A DNA stretch of 20,595 bases from Candidatus Collierbacteria bacterium (GTDB lineage Bacteria; Patescibacteriota; Microgenomatia; UBA1400; MFAQ01). The stretch covers positions 1 through 20,595 of the forward strand of contig DQFC01000043.1 in the NCBI GenBank assembly GCA_003531665.1, given 5' to 3'. A program made the position numbers and the translations under genes. Shown here one piece after another: positions 1-6,146 of this stretch (position 1 is the first letter of the stretch; each line of letters opens with the position of its first letter). The notes below the pieces were generated by a model. That model was not told the DNA's origin, searched no databases, and was given only the letters and a program-made list of their open reading frames with translations.

Positions 1-1373
1 TTTCTTATTCTCTTTTCCAAAAATAATAACCATTTCAAGGAAAATTGGTCTATCGTTCTCATCAGTGTCTCAGTAAGTACTAGGTTATCCATCTTCGATC
101 CTGACAAAAAATCGATGTTTTTAAGTTCCCTGTTTAGCTCAGCGAACCTTCCTCTCTGGATGGTTTTTTCATCTTGACAGTTGACAAACTCGTACGAAGG
201 TCGGCCCAAAACTTCGAGCAACGCCCTTACCCGATCACAATCATAATTGCTCAGAAACCTAATCATGTGCGACAGTGTCTCACCGGATCTCCCCACGTTG
301 CCCTGATCTATCAGGCTGATGTAGTCACTCAAAAACTCAGAAACACACGGTTCATCTCCATTAGAATATAGAGACAATTTATTTTCGGAGAAATAATTTT
401 CCATTCTTGACACTCCCTCTGAGACCAATGCTGACACGGTCTTTTCTACATCCTTCATTCCGATACTTCTTCCGTATTCACTCAAAAATGAACACGCTTG
501 AGAAATCCTCTTCCACGTATAGTCAAGCTCAGAGTCCTCATCAAGCATCCAAGTGGGATCGACTATAGAGATAGCCACTTCACCACTTGGTGAGGTCACC
601 AAAAAAATATTGTACGAATGACTTTCAATTATCGATCGCAATTGTTGATTGCCAACATTCTGCCCGTGATATGCCAAATAAGTTCCATTTAGCATCAATC
701 CTCTTTGTCTTTCTTTCAACAGACCATACATCGTCGACGCCGTAGCTGCTATATGACGACACACTCCAAAACCACCTTCCAATATTTGGTCCGCAGTCAT
801 TGAGTCGATCTTAATTTCAAGCTTTTTCGTTTCACTATCAAATTTGTCTGGATTAGCTTTACAAAGATCCACTAACTCCGGCCGTAACGTCTTCTTTATT
901 TCTCCACATTCAACCATTCTTTTACCTTCTTTTCCGATAATCAAGTACTCGTAAGCAACCCTGTCCTGAATTGTTTCGCACACAAGCTTAATCGCCTCAT
1001 ACGGAGTGAGAAAATTGAGATCAACAGATGTTTCGGTTTCTTTCGAAAGCCTTTCAGCGGTCTCATTCAGATACTTCCACAGCTTATCCTTTCCCATTAT
1101 GCTAATCTCAAATGACCCAATTCCCTCCGTATTATCTTTAGAAATCATCTTTTCAAATCCAGGATGTGGTTCAAATTGCCAGCAAATCCGCCTATTGTGA
1201 GAATATTCCTGGATAGCGGAGTCCAAACCGACCAAAGGTATGACTGATACACCACCACAAGAAAGAGCTGATCTGCGACTAACCCAGACCTCTTTTTTGA
1301 GTGATCGAGAACCTTTCGTCGCAAAATTATCCTCTGTAGGAAGAAACATTGTATGTTTAAGCTCAATGCTCAT
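1..1373 (-). CDS. Transglutaminase-like cysteine hydrolase, 3' end cut off
   Basis: The frame stays open on the minus strand from an ATG at 1373 to the window edge: 457 codons with no stop, so the C-terminus is missing. In the middle is a transglutaminase-core pattern: GGFGVCRH with Cys205, SHSYNIF with His252 and IVDPTW with Asp272. The order and spacing fit the Cys-His-Asp triad of transglutaminase-like proteins, which hydrolyse or transfer amide bonds. I see no signal peptide or membrane segment, so it is probably cytoplasmic. The N-terminal 120 residues and the helical, acidic region after residue 280 match no family I recognise. The ATG follows TATAAT with 6 nt between and no Shine-Dalgarno, which suggests a leaderless mRNA. 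It is divergent from the next gene. The fold call is fairly firm; the substrate is unknown and a protease role is only one option. Confidence 0.75.
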   Translation of the reverse strand, partial: MSIELKHTMFLPTEDNFATKGSRSLKKEVWVSRRSALSCGGVSVIPLVGLDSAIQEYSHNRRICWQFEPHPGFEKMISKDNTEGIGSFEISIMGKDKLWKYLNETAERLSKETETSVDLNFLTPYEAIKLVCETIQDRVAYEYLIIGKEGKRMVECGEIKKTLRPELVDLCKANPDKFDSETKKLEIKIDSMTADQILEGGFGVCRHIAATASTMYGLLKERQRGLMLNGTYLAYHGQNVGNQQLRSIIESHSYNIFLVTSPSGEVAISIVDPTWMLDEDSELDYTWKRISQACSFLSEYGRSIGMKDVEKTVSALVSEGVSRMENYFSENKLSLYSNGDEPCVSEFLSDYISLIDQGNVGRSGETLSHMIRFLSNYDCDRVRALLEVLGRPSYEFVNCQDEKTIQRGRFAELNRELKNIDFLSGSKMDNLVLTETLMRTIDQFSLKWLLFLEKRIR

Positions 1374-1379
1374 CCTATA

Positions 1380-1385
1380 ATTATA
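1380..1385 (-). promoter_or_regulatory. -10 element for the transglutaminase-like gene
   Basis: Perfect TATAAT on the minus strand, separated from the ATG at 1373 by the 6 nt TATAGG. Transcription would begin at or next to the start codon. No good -35 hexamer is visible 16-18 bp upstream. Confidence 0.6.
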
Positions 1386-1403
1386 TCATCACTCCAAGTT
1401 CAT

Positions 1404-1432
1404 TTTACTAACCCTTCCGTCTGTACTACAAT
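1404..1432 (+). promoter_or_regulatory. Promoter of the stalk-protein gene
   Basis: -35-like TTTACT (1404-1409), 17-bp spacer, -10 TACAAT (1427-1432), then 6 nt to the ATG at 1439. No Shine-Dalgarno fits in that gap, so the transcript is probably leaderless. The -35 lies in the short divergent region shared with the minus-strand gene. Confidence 0.6.
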
Positions 1433-1438
1433 TACGTT

Positions 1439-1990
1439 ATGATCATCGAATTTACCAATGCTGTTCCTCCCAAGGGACATTCGACCATATCGGTCGCTAT
1501 TGTTGTCGCTTCATGCGTCTTCTTCTTTGTTCCCACCACTCTCATCATTCTCGGTTATTTGTCCTCCCAGCCCACCGGCTCTCTCATCTCCCCCCTCCCA
1601 CAAGGCATCCTTTCGAATGTAGGGGCGAATCATGATTCGCCTGCCCAACCTACTCCATCCATCTCTCCTATCCAACAACCAACAACTAATAACCGCGAAC
1701 TCCCCCTCATCGCCGCCCCCAACGAATCCACCGTTCCGGCACAAACGAGAGTAGTTCCAGAAAGTGCCAGCAATATCACGGACAAAACCGCCACCATCTC
1801 AGCCGGATTAGTCGAAGTCTCCATCACCGATTCTGACATCAAGGCCACTAGTCAAATATATTTGACACCTCGCTCTGACGACAAATCCATCTATTCGGTC
1901 AAAAGCAAACAGGGTGGCCAAATGGTTATTTCCGTTAATACTCCTTCTGACTCGGTTCGATACATTGACTACCATATCGTTAATCCCTAA
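1439..1990 (+). CDS. Signal-anchored stalk protein with small C-terminal beta domain
   Basis: 183 residues. One hydrophobic segment at about residues 17-41 would anchor the protein with its C-terminus outside. Residues 44-115 are a Pro/Ser/Thr/Gln-rich stalk. Residues 117-182 form a compact beta-rich module (TISAGLVEVSI, then SQIYLTP, then GGQMVISVNTP). The module resembles a small C-terminal domain I recall from secreted proteins of uncultured bacteria, but I cannot name the family with certainty. An 18-bp perfect palindrome (1624-1641) lies in the stalk and encodes part of VGANHDSP. The stop codon overlaps the -10 of the next gene. The two genes are probably functionally linked at the envelope, but no specific role is shown. 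Confidence 0.75.
   Translation: MIIEFTNAVPPKGHSTISVAIVVASCVFFFVPTTLIILGYLSSQPTGSLISPLPQGILSNVGANHDSPAQPTPSISPIQQPTTNNRELPLIAAPNESTVPAQTRVVPESASNITDKTATISAGLVEVSITDSDIKATSQIYLTPRSDDKSIYSVKSKQGGQMVISVNTPSDSVRYIDYHIVNP
1624..1641. repeat. Perfect 18-bp palindrome inside a coding sequence
   Basis: Arms GGCGAATCA and TGATTCGCC meet with no spacer. The site is in frame in the disordered stalk of the 1439-1990 protein. Sequences of the type GTAGGGGCGAAT(N)ATTCGCC are, from memory, recurrent interspersed palindromes in several bacterial lineages. That part is recollection; the symmetry is seen directly. Confidence 0.7.
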
Positions 1991-1993
1991 AAT
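1965..1993 (+). promoter_or_regulatory. Internal promoter for the O-antigen ligase/TPR gene
   Basis: TTGACT (1965-1970), exactly 17 bp, TAAAAT (1988-1993), then 6 nt to the ATG at 2000. It lies inside the last codons of the upstream gene, and the first three bases of the -10 are that gene's TAA stop. No Shine-Dalgarno precedes the ATG. Confidence 0.7.
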
Positions 1994-1999
1994 GTCTGT

Positions 2000-3967
2000 A
2001 TGCGAGGAAAGTTAGACCAGCTCTCAACTCAAATTTTACGGTTCATACCTCTAATTTTGGCTTTTTTAACTCCACTTTTCTTTTTACCCACCACTACCGA
2101 TTTTTTCAATTTCAACAAATTTTATTTAGTCAGCTTTCTAGCTAGCTTATCTCTTATTGCCTGGTGTGTCCGCAGTCTAACGAGAGGCAAGGTTACCATC
2201 ACCACCTCCCCTTCTTTTTTTCCCCTGATCGCCTTATCTTTTGCCAACATAGTCTCGTCTGTCTGGCTAAGTCCGGTGAAACACGTTTCACTTTTTGGTC
2301 AAACCGCTCTTCTTACTTCTTTGGTCATTATCTTTATCACCTCAACTTCCTCACAAAAAAATCGCACACTTATCAATTCGGTCATTTTCGGATTGATCTC
2401 TTCGGCCACAGTCCTTAGTCTGGTTACCATTTTGCACCGCTTCGACATACTTTCAAAAGTCATTTCCTCCGATTTACTTAGCAATAAGTCCTTCAACCCC
2501 ACCGGAGGCATCCTTCCCGCCTTGGCCTTTACAATTCCTATTCTCATTTCCTCCATCGGCTATTTGATAGTTAGTAAAAACCGGCTCACCAAATCTCTTT
2601 TTTTCGCTTCGGCAATATTTATGATTGTTGCTAGTCTTATCAACCTTACCCTCATCCTTCCTCAAAACGGTAAACAAGTATTGTTTTTACTTCCCTATCG
2701 GGCTAGTTGGTCTATCGCAGTCGACACTTTCAAAAATTGGCAAACGGCTCTACTCGGCTCCGGACCGGAAACATATCTCACCACTTTCACTCGGCTCAGA
2801 CCAATGTATTTAAATCTGAATAATACTCTCTGGGTTTATCGATTCCCCGAATCAGGTAGCTTTATTCTAACCCTTATTACTACCACCGGTATTATCGGGG
2901 CTCTCTCTTTCCTCATCTCTTTTACCAAGCCAATTCTTATTTCTATTAAGCATCGCGCCGCCAATATAGATAACCCCTCCTTTGTTTTCCTGACACTCAC
3001 TCTCATCTCCACCCTTCTTACCTTCATCTTTATTCCTGCAGGTATAGTCTCTATTGTTCTTGGCTTTGTTTCTCTTATCGCCCTCACGGTCGAATTTAAG
3101 CTATTTGGACTTAGGGGAGTCAAGGATATTAATCTCAGCATCTCTGCCAAATCTGAACAGGAAAGTATTTATCATGAGCTATCGAAGTCCGAACACTATT
3201 CACCTTCCGCGTTTATCCTTCCCTGGATTCTTACTCTTGCGTCCACCCTTCTAATCTCGATTTATTGGTTCTACGCTCTGCCGGCCTACGCCGCTTCAGT
3301 GTCCTCCAGACAGGCCGGAGAACTCGTCAAGACAAATTCAGTCGGAGCATATCTCAAAGCAATCAACGCCCAAAAGCTCGACCCCTTTAACAGCACCTAC
3401 CCCCTTTCCCTCTCACAGTTCTACAAGACCATAGCCATCGCCATCCTAAACAAAAAGGATGCTACTGCGGAAGAAAAAAAGAACGCTACCGAATATATGC
3501 AACGCGCCATTGATGCCGGCAGACAGACCGCCACTCTTGATCCACTAAACGTAAACTCCCACGAAAACCTGGCCAATATTTATCAATCTTTCATCGGCAG
3601 TGCAGACGGTGCCGAGAACTTTGCTATCGCTCACCTTAACCAAGCCATTATTCTCGACCCTTCCAATCCTCGTCTTCGACTTCAGTTTGGAATTTTATTC
3701 TTTAATCTTGGAGATACGGATCAGGCGATCAAACTATTCAGCCAGGCCATAGAGCTAAAACAAAATTGGGACATTCCATACTACAATTTGTCCGCCATTT
3801 ACAAATACAAAAAAGATTTTCCCCGTGCGTTACAGTACGCAAAGGCGGGTCTGCAATACACTCAACCCTCGGACGATTACAACAAGGTTCTTGAGGAAAT
3901 CAAATCACTCGAAAAACTAATTCCTCCAACAAGCGGTTCCGCCACCCCTTCCGCAACCACCAAATAA
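2000..3967 (+). CDS. O-antigen ligase/polymerase-like membrane protein with TPR tail
   Basis: 655 residues. The first two thirds are roughly a dozen hydrophobic helices. Between helices around residues 250-300 is the Wzy_C-type pattern: GSGPETYLTTFTRLRP, then NNTLWVYRFPESGSF, then TTTGIIGALSFL. This is the loop and helix signature of O-antigen ligases and polymerases, which move lipid-linked glycans at the outer face of the cytoplasmic membrane. After a last helix near residue 420 comes a soluble region with at least three TPR-like helix pairs (for example SQAIELKQNWDIPYYNLSAIYK), ending in a Pro/Ser/Thr tail. The TPRs probably bind a partner. The acceptor may be a glycan or a surface protein; sequence alone does not decide. 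The start is fixed by the promoter 6 nt upstream. Confidence 0.8.
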   Translation: MRGKLDQLSTQILRFIPLILAFLTPLFFLPTTTDFFNFNKFYLVSFLASLSLIAWCVRSLTRGKVTITTSPSFFPLIALSFANIVSSVWLSPVKHVSLFGQTALLTSLVIIFITSTSSQKNRTLINSVIFGLISSATVLSLVTILHRFDILSKVISSDLLSNKSFNPTGGILPALAFTIPILISSIGYLIVSKNRLTKSLFFASAIFMIVASLINLTLILPQNGKQVLFLLPYRASWSIAVDTFKNWQTALLGSGPETYLTTFTRLRPMYLNLNNTLWVYRFPESGSFILTLITTTGIIGALSFLISFTKPILISIKHRAANIDNPSFVFLTLTLISTLLTFIFIPAGIVSIVLGFVSLIALTVEFKLFGLRGVKDINLSISAKSEQESIYHELSKSEHYSPSAFILPWILTLASTLLISIYWFYALPAYAASVSSRQAGELVKTNSVGAYLKAINAQKLDPFNSTYPLSLSQFYKTIAIAILNKKDATAEEKKNATEYMQRAIDAGRQTATLDPLNVNSHENLANIYQSFIGSADGAENFAIAHLNQAIILDPSNPRLRLQFGILFFNLGDTDQAIKLFSQAIELKQNWDIPYYNLSAIYKYKKDFPRALQYAKAGLQYTQPSDDYNKVLEEIKSLEKLIPPTSGSATPSATTK

Positions 3968-4050
3968 TCTTTTCCTCCCTCCTCAGACTGTCGCGTCAAT
4001 GTACAATATGTATTTGTAATCTTGACAATTTATATCGAAAGGTGGTCAGC

Positions 4051-4392
4051 TTGTTAAAACCAAAATCGACACCCACACTTCACAAAAAGTATCTCGTCCC
4101 CGCCCAAAGATTGGCTGTTTATGATTTTCCCGAGGAACTTGCCATCTGGGCGCTTCATTTTTCCGGAGTCAAAGCCCATTCTGACACTCACCATCCTTCA
4201 AAACAAACAAATATCTATATTCTGGACCAGAACGGCCGACAGTTTGGAAACATATCTTTTGAAGCGGCCAAAACTCAAGGCATGGTTTGGGTAATAATCA
4301 ACGATGTCTCCAGAACCGCCTTCTTTAAAACGGCCATCGAAACATACTTGACTGAAGTTCTGGGAGTGACTCTCCCTCAAGAAACAGCCTGA
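4051..4392 (+). CDS. Conserved-looking small protein of unknown function
   Basis: 113 residues when started at TTG 4051, which sits 5 nt after AAGGTGG, a good Shine-Dalgarno site. A GTG at 4042 is in frame but lies inside that site. The protein has no signal peptide or membrane segment. It reads as a small alpha/beta domain (AVYDFPEELAIWALHFSG, NIYILDQNGRQFGNISFE, MVWVIINDVS) ending in an amphipathic helix. I do not recognise the family. It is a single-gene unit closed by a strong terminator at 4398-4424, whose T-run comes close to the 3' end of the opposing tRNA gene. Confidence 0.7.
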   Translation: MLKPKSTPTLHKKYLVPAQRLAVYDFPEELAIWALHFSGVKAHSDTHHPSKQTNIYILDQNGRQFGNISFEAAKTQGMVWVIINDVSRTAFFKTAIETYLTEVLGVTLPQETA

Positions 4393-4397
4393 TCCGC

Positions 4398-4424
4398 AAA
4401 CCCCGACCAAGTGTCGGGGTTTTT
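4398..4424 (+). terminator. Intrinsic terminator after the 4051-4392 gene
   Basis: Ten-base stem AAACCCCGAC / GTCGGGGTTT with loop CAAGT, continuing into a T-rich run. It begins 5 nt after the stop codon. Confidence 0.85.
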
Positions 4425-4428
4425 CTTG

Positions 4429-4499
4429 TGGACCTGGAGGGAATTGAACCCTCTTCTCATCCATGCCATGGATATATTCTACCGGTGAACTACAGGCCC
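4429..4499 (-). tRNA. tRNA-Ala (anticodon GGC)
   Basis: A 71-nt cloverleaf reads on the minus strand from G1 at 4499. The acceptor is GGGCCTG / CAGGTCC with a G3-U70 wobble pair, the main identity element of alanine tRNA, and A73. The D-stem is GTTC/GAAT. The anticodon stem is TATCC/GGATG with loop ATGGCAT, giving U33, GGC (4465-4467) and A37. The T-arm is GAGGG TTCAATT CCCTC. The 3' CCA is not encoded beyond A73. Reading the loop one base later would give GCA (Cys), but that breaks U33 and ignores G3-U70. Confidence 0.92.
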
Positions 4500-4509
4500 A
4501 ACACAATAT

Positions 4510-4515
4510 ATTTTA
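4510..4515 (-). promoter_or_regulatory. -10 element for tRNA-Ala(GGC)
   Basis: TAAAAT on the minus strand, 10 nt before G1 of the tRNA. The -35 is not convincing. Confidence 0.45.
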
Positions 4516-4561
4516 CCTTATCATCAGACAAATAAAAACCTTATTCCCGCTCGTCCAATCC

Positions 4562-4591
4562 GACATATTATCAATTAGCCTCTAATATGTC
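4562..4591. repeat. Inverted repeat in a gene-free stretch
   Basis: Perfect 9-bp arms GACATATTA (4562-4570) and TAATATGTC (4583-4591) around a 12-nt centre. The arms are AT-rich with no T-run after them, so this is not a typical terminator. It could be an operator. The stretch 4516-4728 holds no gene I can support on either strand. Confidence 0.5.
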
Positions 4592-4728
4592 CAACTTAGT
4601 GTTATGATATCACCTACACGACATAAAATATCTCAAATCTGTTTCATTTTCGCGAGGACTTTAAAAAAATACATTCCTGCTATTGTTTCTCCCTAATGAA
4701 AGAAAAAGAGAGGGTGGTTTTTGGGCAC

Positions 4729-4755
4729 AAAAAAAGCCCCACCAAAAAGGGGCTT
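4729..4755 (-). terminator. Intrinsic terminator of the two-helix membrane peptide gene
   Basis: On the minus strand the stem AAGCCCC / GGGGCTT (8-nt loop) is followed by seven T. It starts 13 nt after the stop codon of the 4769-4969 gene, which supports that gene being real. Confidence 0.8.
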
Positions 4756-4768
4756 CAGGCTGACATTA

Positions 4769-4969
4769 TTAAAAAAACAACCTTACTGCGGCAACGGCTG
4801 CGGCAACGGCTGCACAGGTATACGCAATATTTAAAAAATACTGCTTCCACTCTCTCCACCATCTCTCATCGTACTTATATCGCATGATATAGCACTTGCT
4901 CAGCCTCCCCAGAGAATAGACCATACCCAACAGAGCAATAGCCATGATGTAAAACAACAAACGGTCCAT
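4769..4969 (-). CDS. Small two-helix membrane protein
   Basis: 66 residues from an ATG at 4969, placed 4 nt after GGAGGAG. An in-frame TTG upstream (4981) would put the start before this site and is less likely. There are two hydrophobic stretches: LLFYIMAIALLGMVYSL near the N-terminus and a C-terminal helix built on an Ala-Ala-Val-Ala repeat. A charged, Trp-rich loop (YDERWWREWKQ) joins them. No family is recognised. The gene has a near-consensus promoter at 5005-5033, a Shine-Dalgarno site and a terminator, so it is a complete single-gene unit despite its size. A 12-bp tandem duplication (GCAGCCGTTGCC twice on the coding strand) creates the alanine-rich helix. Confidence 0.75.
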   Translation of the reverse strand: MDRLLFYIMAIALLGMVYSLGRLSKCYIMRYKYDERWWREWKQYFLNIAYTCAAVAAAVAAVRLFF

Positions 4970-5004
4970 ACACTCCTCCAAAGATCAGGTTAGTTACACG
5001 GCAT

Positions 5005-5033
5005 ATTGTATAATGTCTATAGGTTTTTGTCAA
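5005..5033 (-). promoter_or_regulatory. Near-consensus promoter of the two-helix membrane peptide gene
   Basis: On the minus strand: TTGACA (5028-5033), 17-bp spacer, TACAAT (5005-5010). The mRNA would have a leader of about 30 nt containing the Shine-Dalgarno site. This is one of the best promoter matches in the window. Confidence 0.85.
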
Positions 5034-5056
5034 CCTCATTAACTTAGAACTTTAAA
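5027..5056 (+). promoter_or_regulatory. Possible divergent promoter for the lipoprotein gene
   Basis: TTGTCA (5027-5032) and TTTAAA (5051-5056), 18 bp apart. The -35 overlaps the minus-strand -35 because TTGTCAA reads nearly the same both ways. The two promoters might therefore compete. The -10 is a poor match. Confidence 0.35.
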
Positions 5057-5063
5057 TCACTGA

Positions 5064-5078
5064 TCCGCCTTTGGCGGA
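5064..5078. repeat. Palindrome next to the lipoprotein ribosome-binding site
   Basis: TCCGCC TTT GGCGGA forms a 6-bp stem with a 3-nt loop. It runs into the Shine-Dalgarno region GGAGGAGGT (5076-5084), which is 5 nt before the ATG at 5090. The stem takes up the first bases of the purine run but leaves AGGAGGT free. Confidence 0.6.
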
Positions 5079-5089
5079 GGAGGTAAATA

Positions 5090-5914
5090 ATGCGCAGAAC
5101 AATTTTTGGACTTTGTGCCATAATGCTGTTGGTCTCCGCCTGTCGAAGAACCTATCTAGTCACTGAAACCACTACGTTCCCTGTCACAACCACCCTTCCC
5201 ACGGCTACCAGCATCCCCGCACCGACAGAGACACCTGCGGAATTGCCAACAGTTGTTTCATACGGCTGCCAGCAAACCGTGGCCGTCTTTCGCACCAGCC
5301 TTCCCTACGACTTCTGGTGCGCAAACCAGGAAATCAGATTCGCTCTCAGGCAAGGTACTCTGACTACTGCTCTATTCACCACACCTTCCCCGGTCCTTGC
5401 CGGTCAGCCGGTCACTGTCATCACCTATGCCAAAATCGAGAGCCTCTTCTCCAATAGTCTCGTCGGACAGTGTATCCTAACAGACTCCCAAACAGGCACC
5501 GAACTGTCTTCTACCTTTTACCCCACAGTAAACCAAGTTATCCACGCAGACTGCGTAGTCGGTGAGATAAAGTTCACTATGGCCTACACCGTGAGCGTGA
5601 TCCCAGCCAATTGCTCCCCTGAAATTATCTGGGAAAGTCAAACTCCAGGGAACTTTACCTTGGATGCGGGAAAAACGTATCTCATCGAAGTCGCGTTCCC
5701 CTACGTCACTGGTGACGACGCTTGGTGGGCTCACGAAGTTAGCTGGGTCGAGGTTACTCCTTCCCAAACACTCACGTTTGTGAACGCCATTGGAAAGGTG
5801 TATGCCTTCCCAGCCGCTTGCTCTCAGATGGATCGCCAAGCGTGGGAAATGGGAAATCTATTTACCTCACCCAATCTACTCGAAAACTTCCTCCACGCAG
5901 GTGTAGTTCAATAA
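5090..5914 (+). CDS. Secreted lipoprotein of unknown function
   Basis: 274 residues. The N-terminus is a lipoprotein signal (charged MRR, hydrophobic core, lipobox LVSAC with Cys18), so the mature protein is predicted to be lipid-anchored outside the membrane. A Thr/Pro-rich linker (about residues 25-52) precedes a globular part with scattered Cys residues (Cys60 and several later) and many aromatic residues, reading mostly as beta strands. I recognise no catalytic motif or family. The ATG is supported by GGAGGAGGT 5 nt upstream. A terminator follows at 5926-5953, so it is a single-gene unit. Confidence 0.75.
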   Translation: MRRTIFGLCAIMLLVSACRRTYLVTETTTFPVTTTLPTATSIPAPTETPAELPTVVSYGCQQTVAVFRTSLPYDFWCANQEIRFALRQGTLTTALFTTPSPVLAGQPVTVITYAKIESLFSNSLVGQCILTDSQTGTELSSTFYPTVNQVIHADCVVGEIKFTMAYTVSVIPANCSPEIIWESQTPGNFTLDAGKTYLIEVAFPYVTGDDAWWAHEVSWVEVTPSQTLTFVNAIGKVYAFPAACSQMDRQAWEMGNLFTSPNLLENFLHAGVVQ

Positions 5915-5925
5915 TTTCTCATATC

Positions 5926-5953
5926 AACCCGCCATTCATGATGGCGGGTTTTT
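5926..5953 (+). terminator. Intrinsic terminator after the lipoprotein gene
   Basis: Ten-bp perfect stem AACCCGCCAT / ATGGCGGGTT with loop TCATG, followed by T residues, 11 nt after the stop. Confidence 0.88.
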
Positions 5954-5964
5954 CATGGCTTTTT

Positions 5965-5973
5965 TGCTAAAAT
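5965..5973 (+). promoter_or_regulatory. Extended -10 promoter in front of the broken tRNA
   Basis: TGC TAAAAT is an extended -10 ending 8 nt before the first base of the tRNA remnant. No -35 is apparent. It is the only promoter I see for the intact tRNA downstream, so the remnant would be transcribed as its 5' leader. Confidence 0.55.
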
Positions 5974-5981
5974 CTAGTCAC

Positions 5982-6035
5982 GGGCTTGTAGCTCACCTGG
6001 TAGACCTGCCTGCCGGCAGGCAGGGCGCCTCTGAA
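5982..6035 (+). pseudogene. Broken tRNA-Ala-like gene split by a palindrome
   Basis: The sequence starts like the adjacent tRNA-Ala (GGGCTTGTAG) and has a normal D-arm start GCTC and loop ACCTGGTA. The closing D-stem strand (GAGC) is interrupted after GA by a 20-bp palindrome (6005-6024). After it come GC, a few bases resembling the anticodon stem, and then the first base of the next tRNA. The anticodon loop, T-arm and 3' acceptor strand are absent, so it cannot fold as a tRNA. Without the palindrome only 34 nt of tRNA sequence remain. Confidence 0.7.
6005..6024. repeat. Perfect 20-bp palindrome inside the tRNA remnant
   Basis: Arms CCTGCCTGCC and GGCAGGCAGG meet with no spacer. The position is exactly within the D-stem of the remnant. 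From memory this palindrome recurs in Patescibacteria genomes, including within coding regions; that is recollection, not shown here. Confidence 0.75.
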
Positions 6036-6106
6036 GGGCTTGTAGTTAAGCGGTATAACATGGCATTCGCATTGCCAAGACAGGGGTTCGACTCCCCTCA
6101 AGTCCA
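6036..6106 (+). tRNA. tRNA-Ala (anticodon CGC)
   Basis: A 71-nt intact cloverleaf. The acceptor is GGGCTTG / CAAGTCC with G3-U70 and A73. The D-stem is GTTA/TAAC. The anticodon stem is TGGCA/TGCCA with loop TTCGCAT, giving U33, CGC and A37. The T-arm is AGGGG TTCGACT CCCCT. CCA is not encoded. It starts immediately after the tRNA remnant and has no promoter of its own. With tRNA-Ala(GGC) at 4429-4499 it is one of two alanine tRNAs in the window. Confidence 0.93.
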
Positions 6107-6117
6107 CAAACCCCCAC

Positions 6118-6146
6118 TTGACTTATAGGCTATTAGTGTATATAAT
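6118..6146 (+). promoter_or_regulatory. Near-consensus promoter of the 6187-6633 gene
   Basis: TTGACT (6118-6123), 17-bp spacer, perfect TATAAT (6141-6146). The leader to the ATG at 6187 is about 34 nt and carries AAAGGAG. Confidence 0.88.

Noticed and set aside
174..371. Plus-strand ORF of 65 codons at the window start
   Set aside because: It is antisense to the long open minus-strand transglutaminase-like frame, has no ribosome-binding site, and its composition is not protein-like.
1145..1366. Minus-strand ORF of 73 codons near 1366
   Set aside because: It lies inside the transglutaminase-like gene in another frame. The correct frame starts at ATG 1373 and runs to the window edge.
4429..4499. 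Reading the minus-strand tRNA as tRNA-Cys (GCA)
   Set aside because: That register loses U33. The GGC register keeps U33 and A37 and agrees with the G3-U70 alanine identity pair.
4696..4887. Plus-strand basic ORF (MKEKERVVFGHKKSP...)
   Set aside because: It crosses the minus-strand terminator and is antisense to the membrane peptide gene, which has promoter, Shine-Dalgarno site and terminator. No start signal supports the plus frame.
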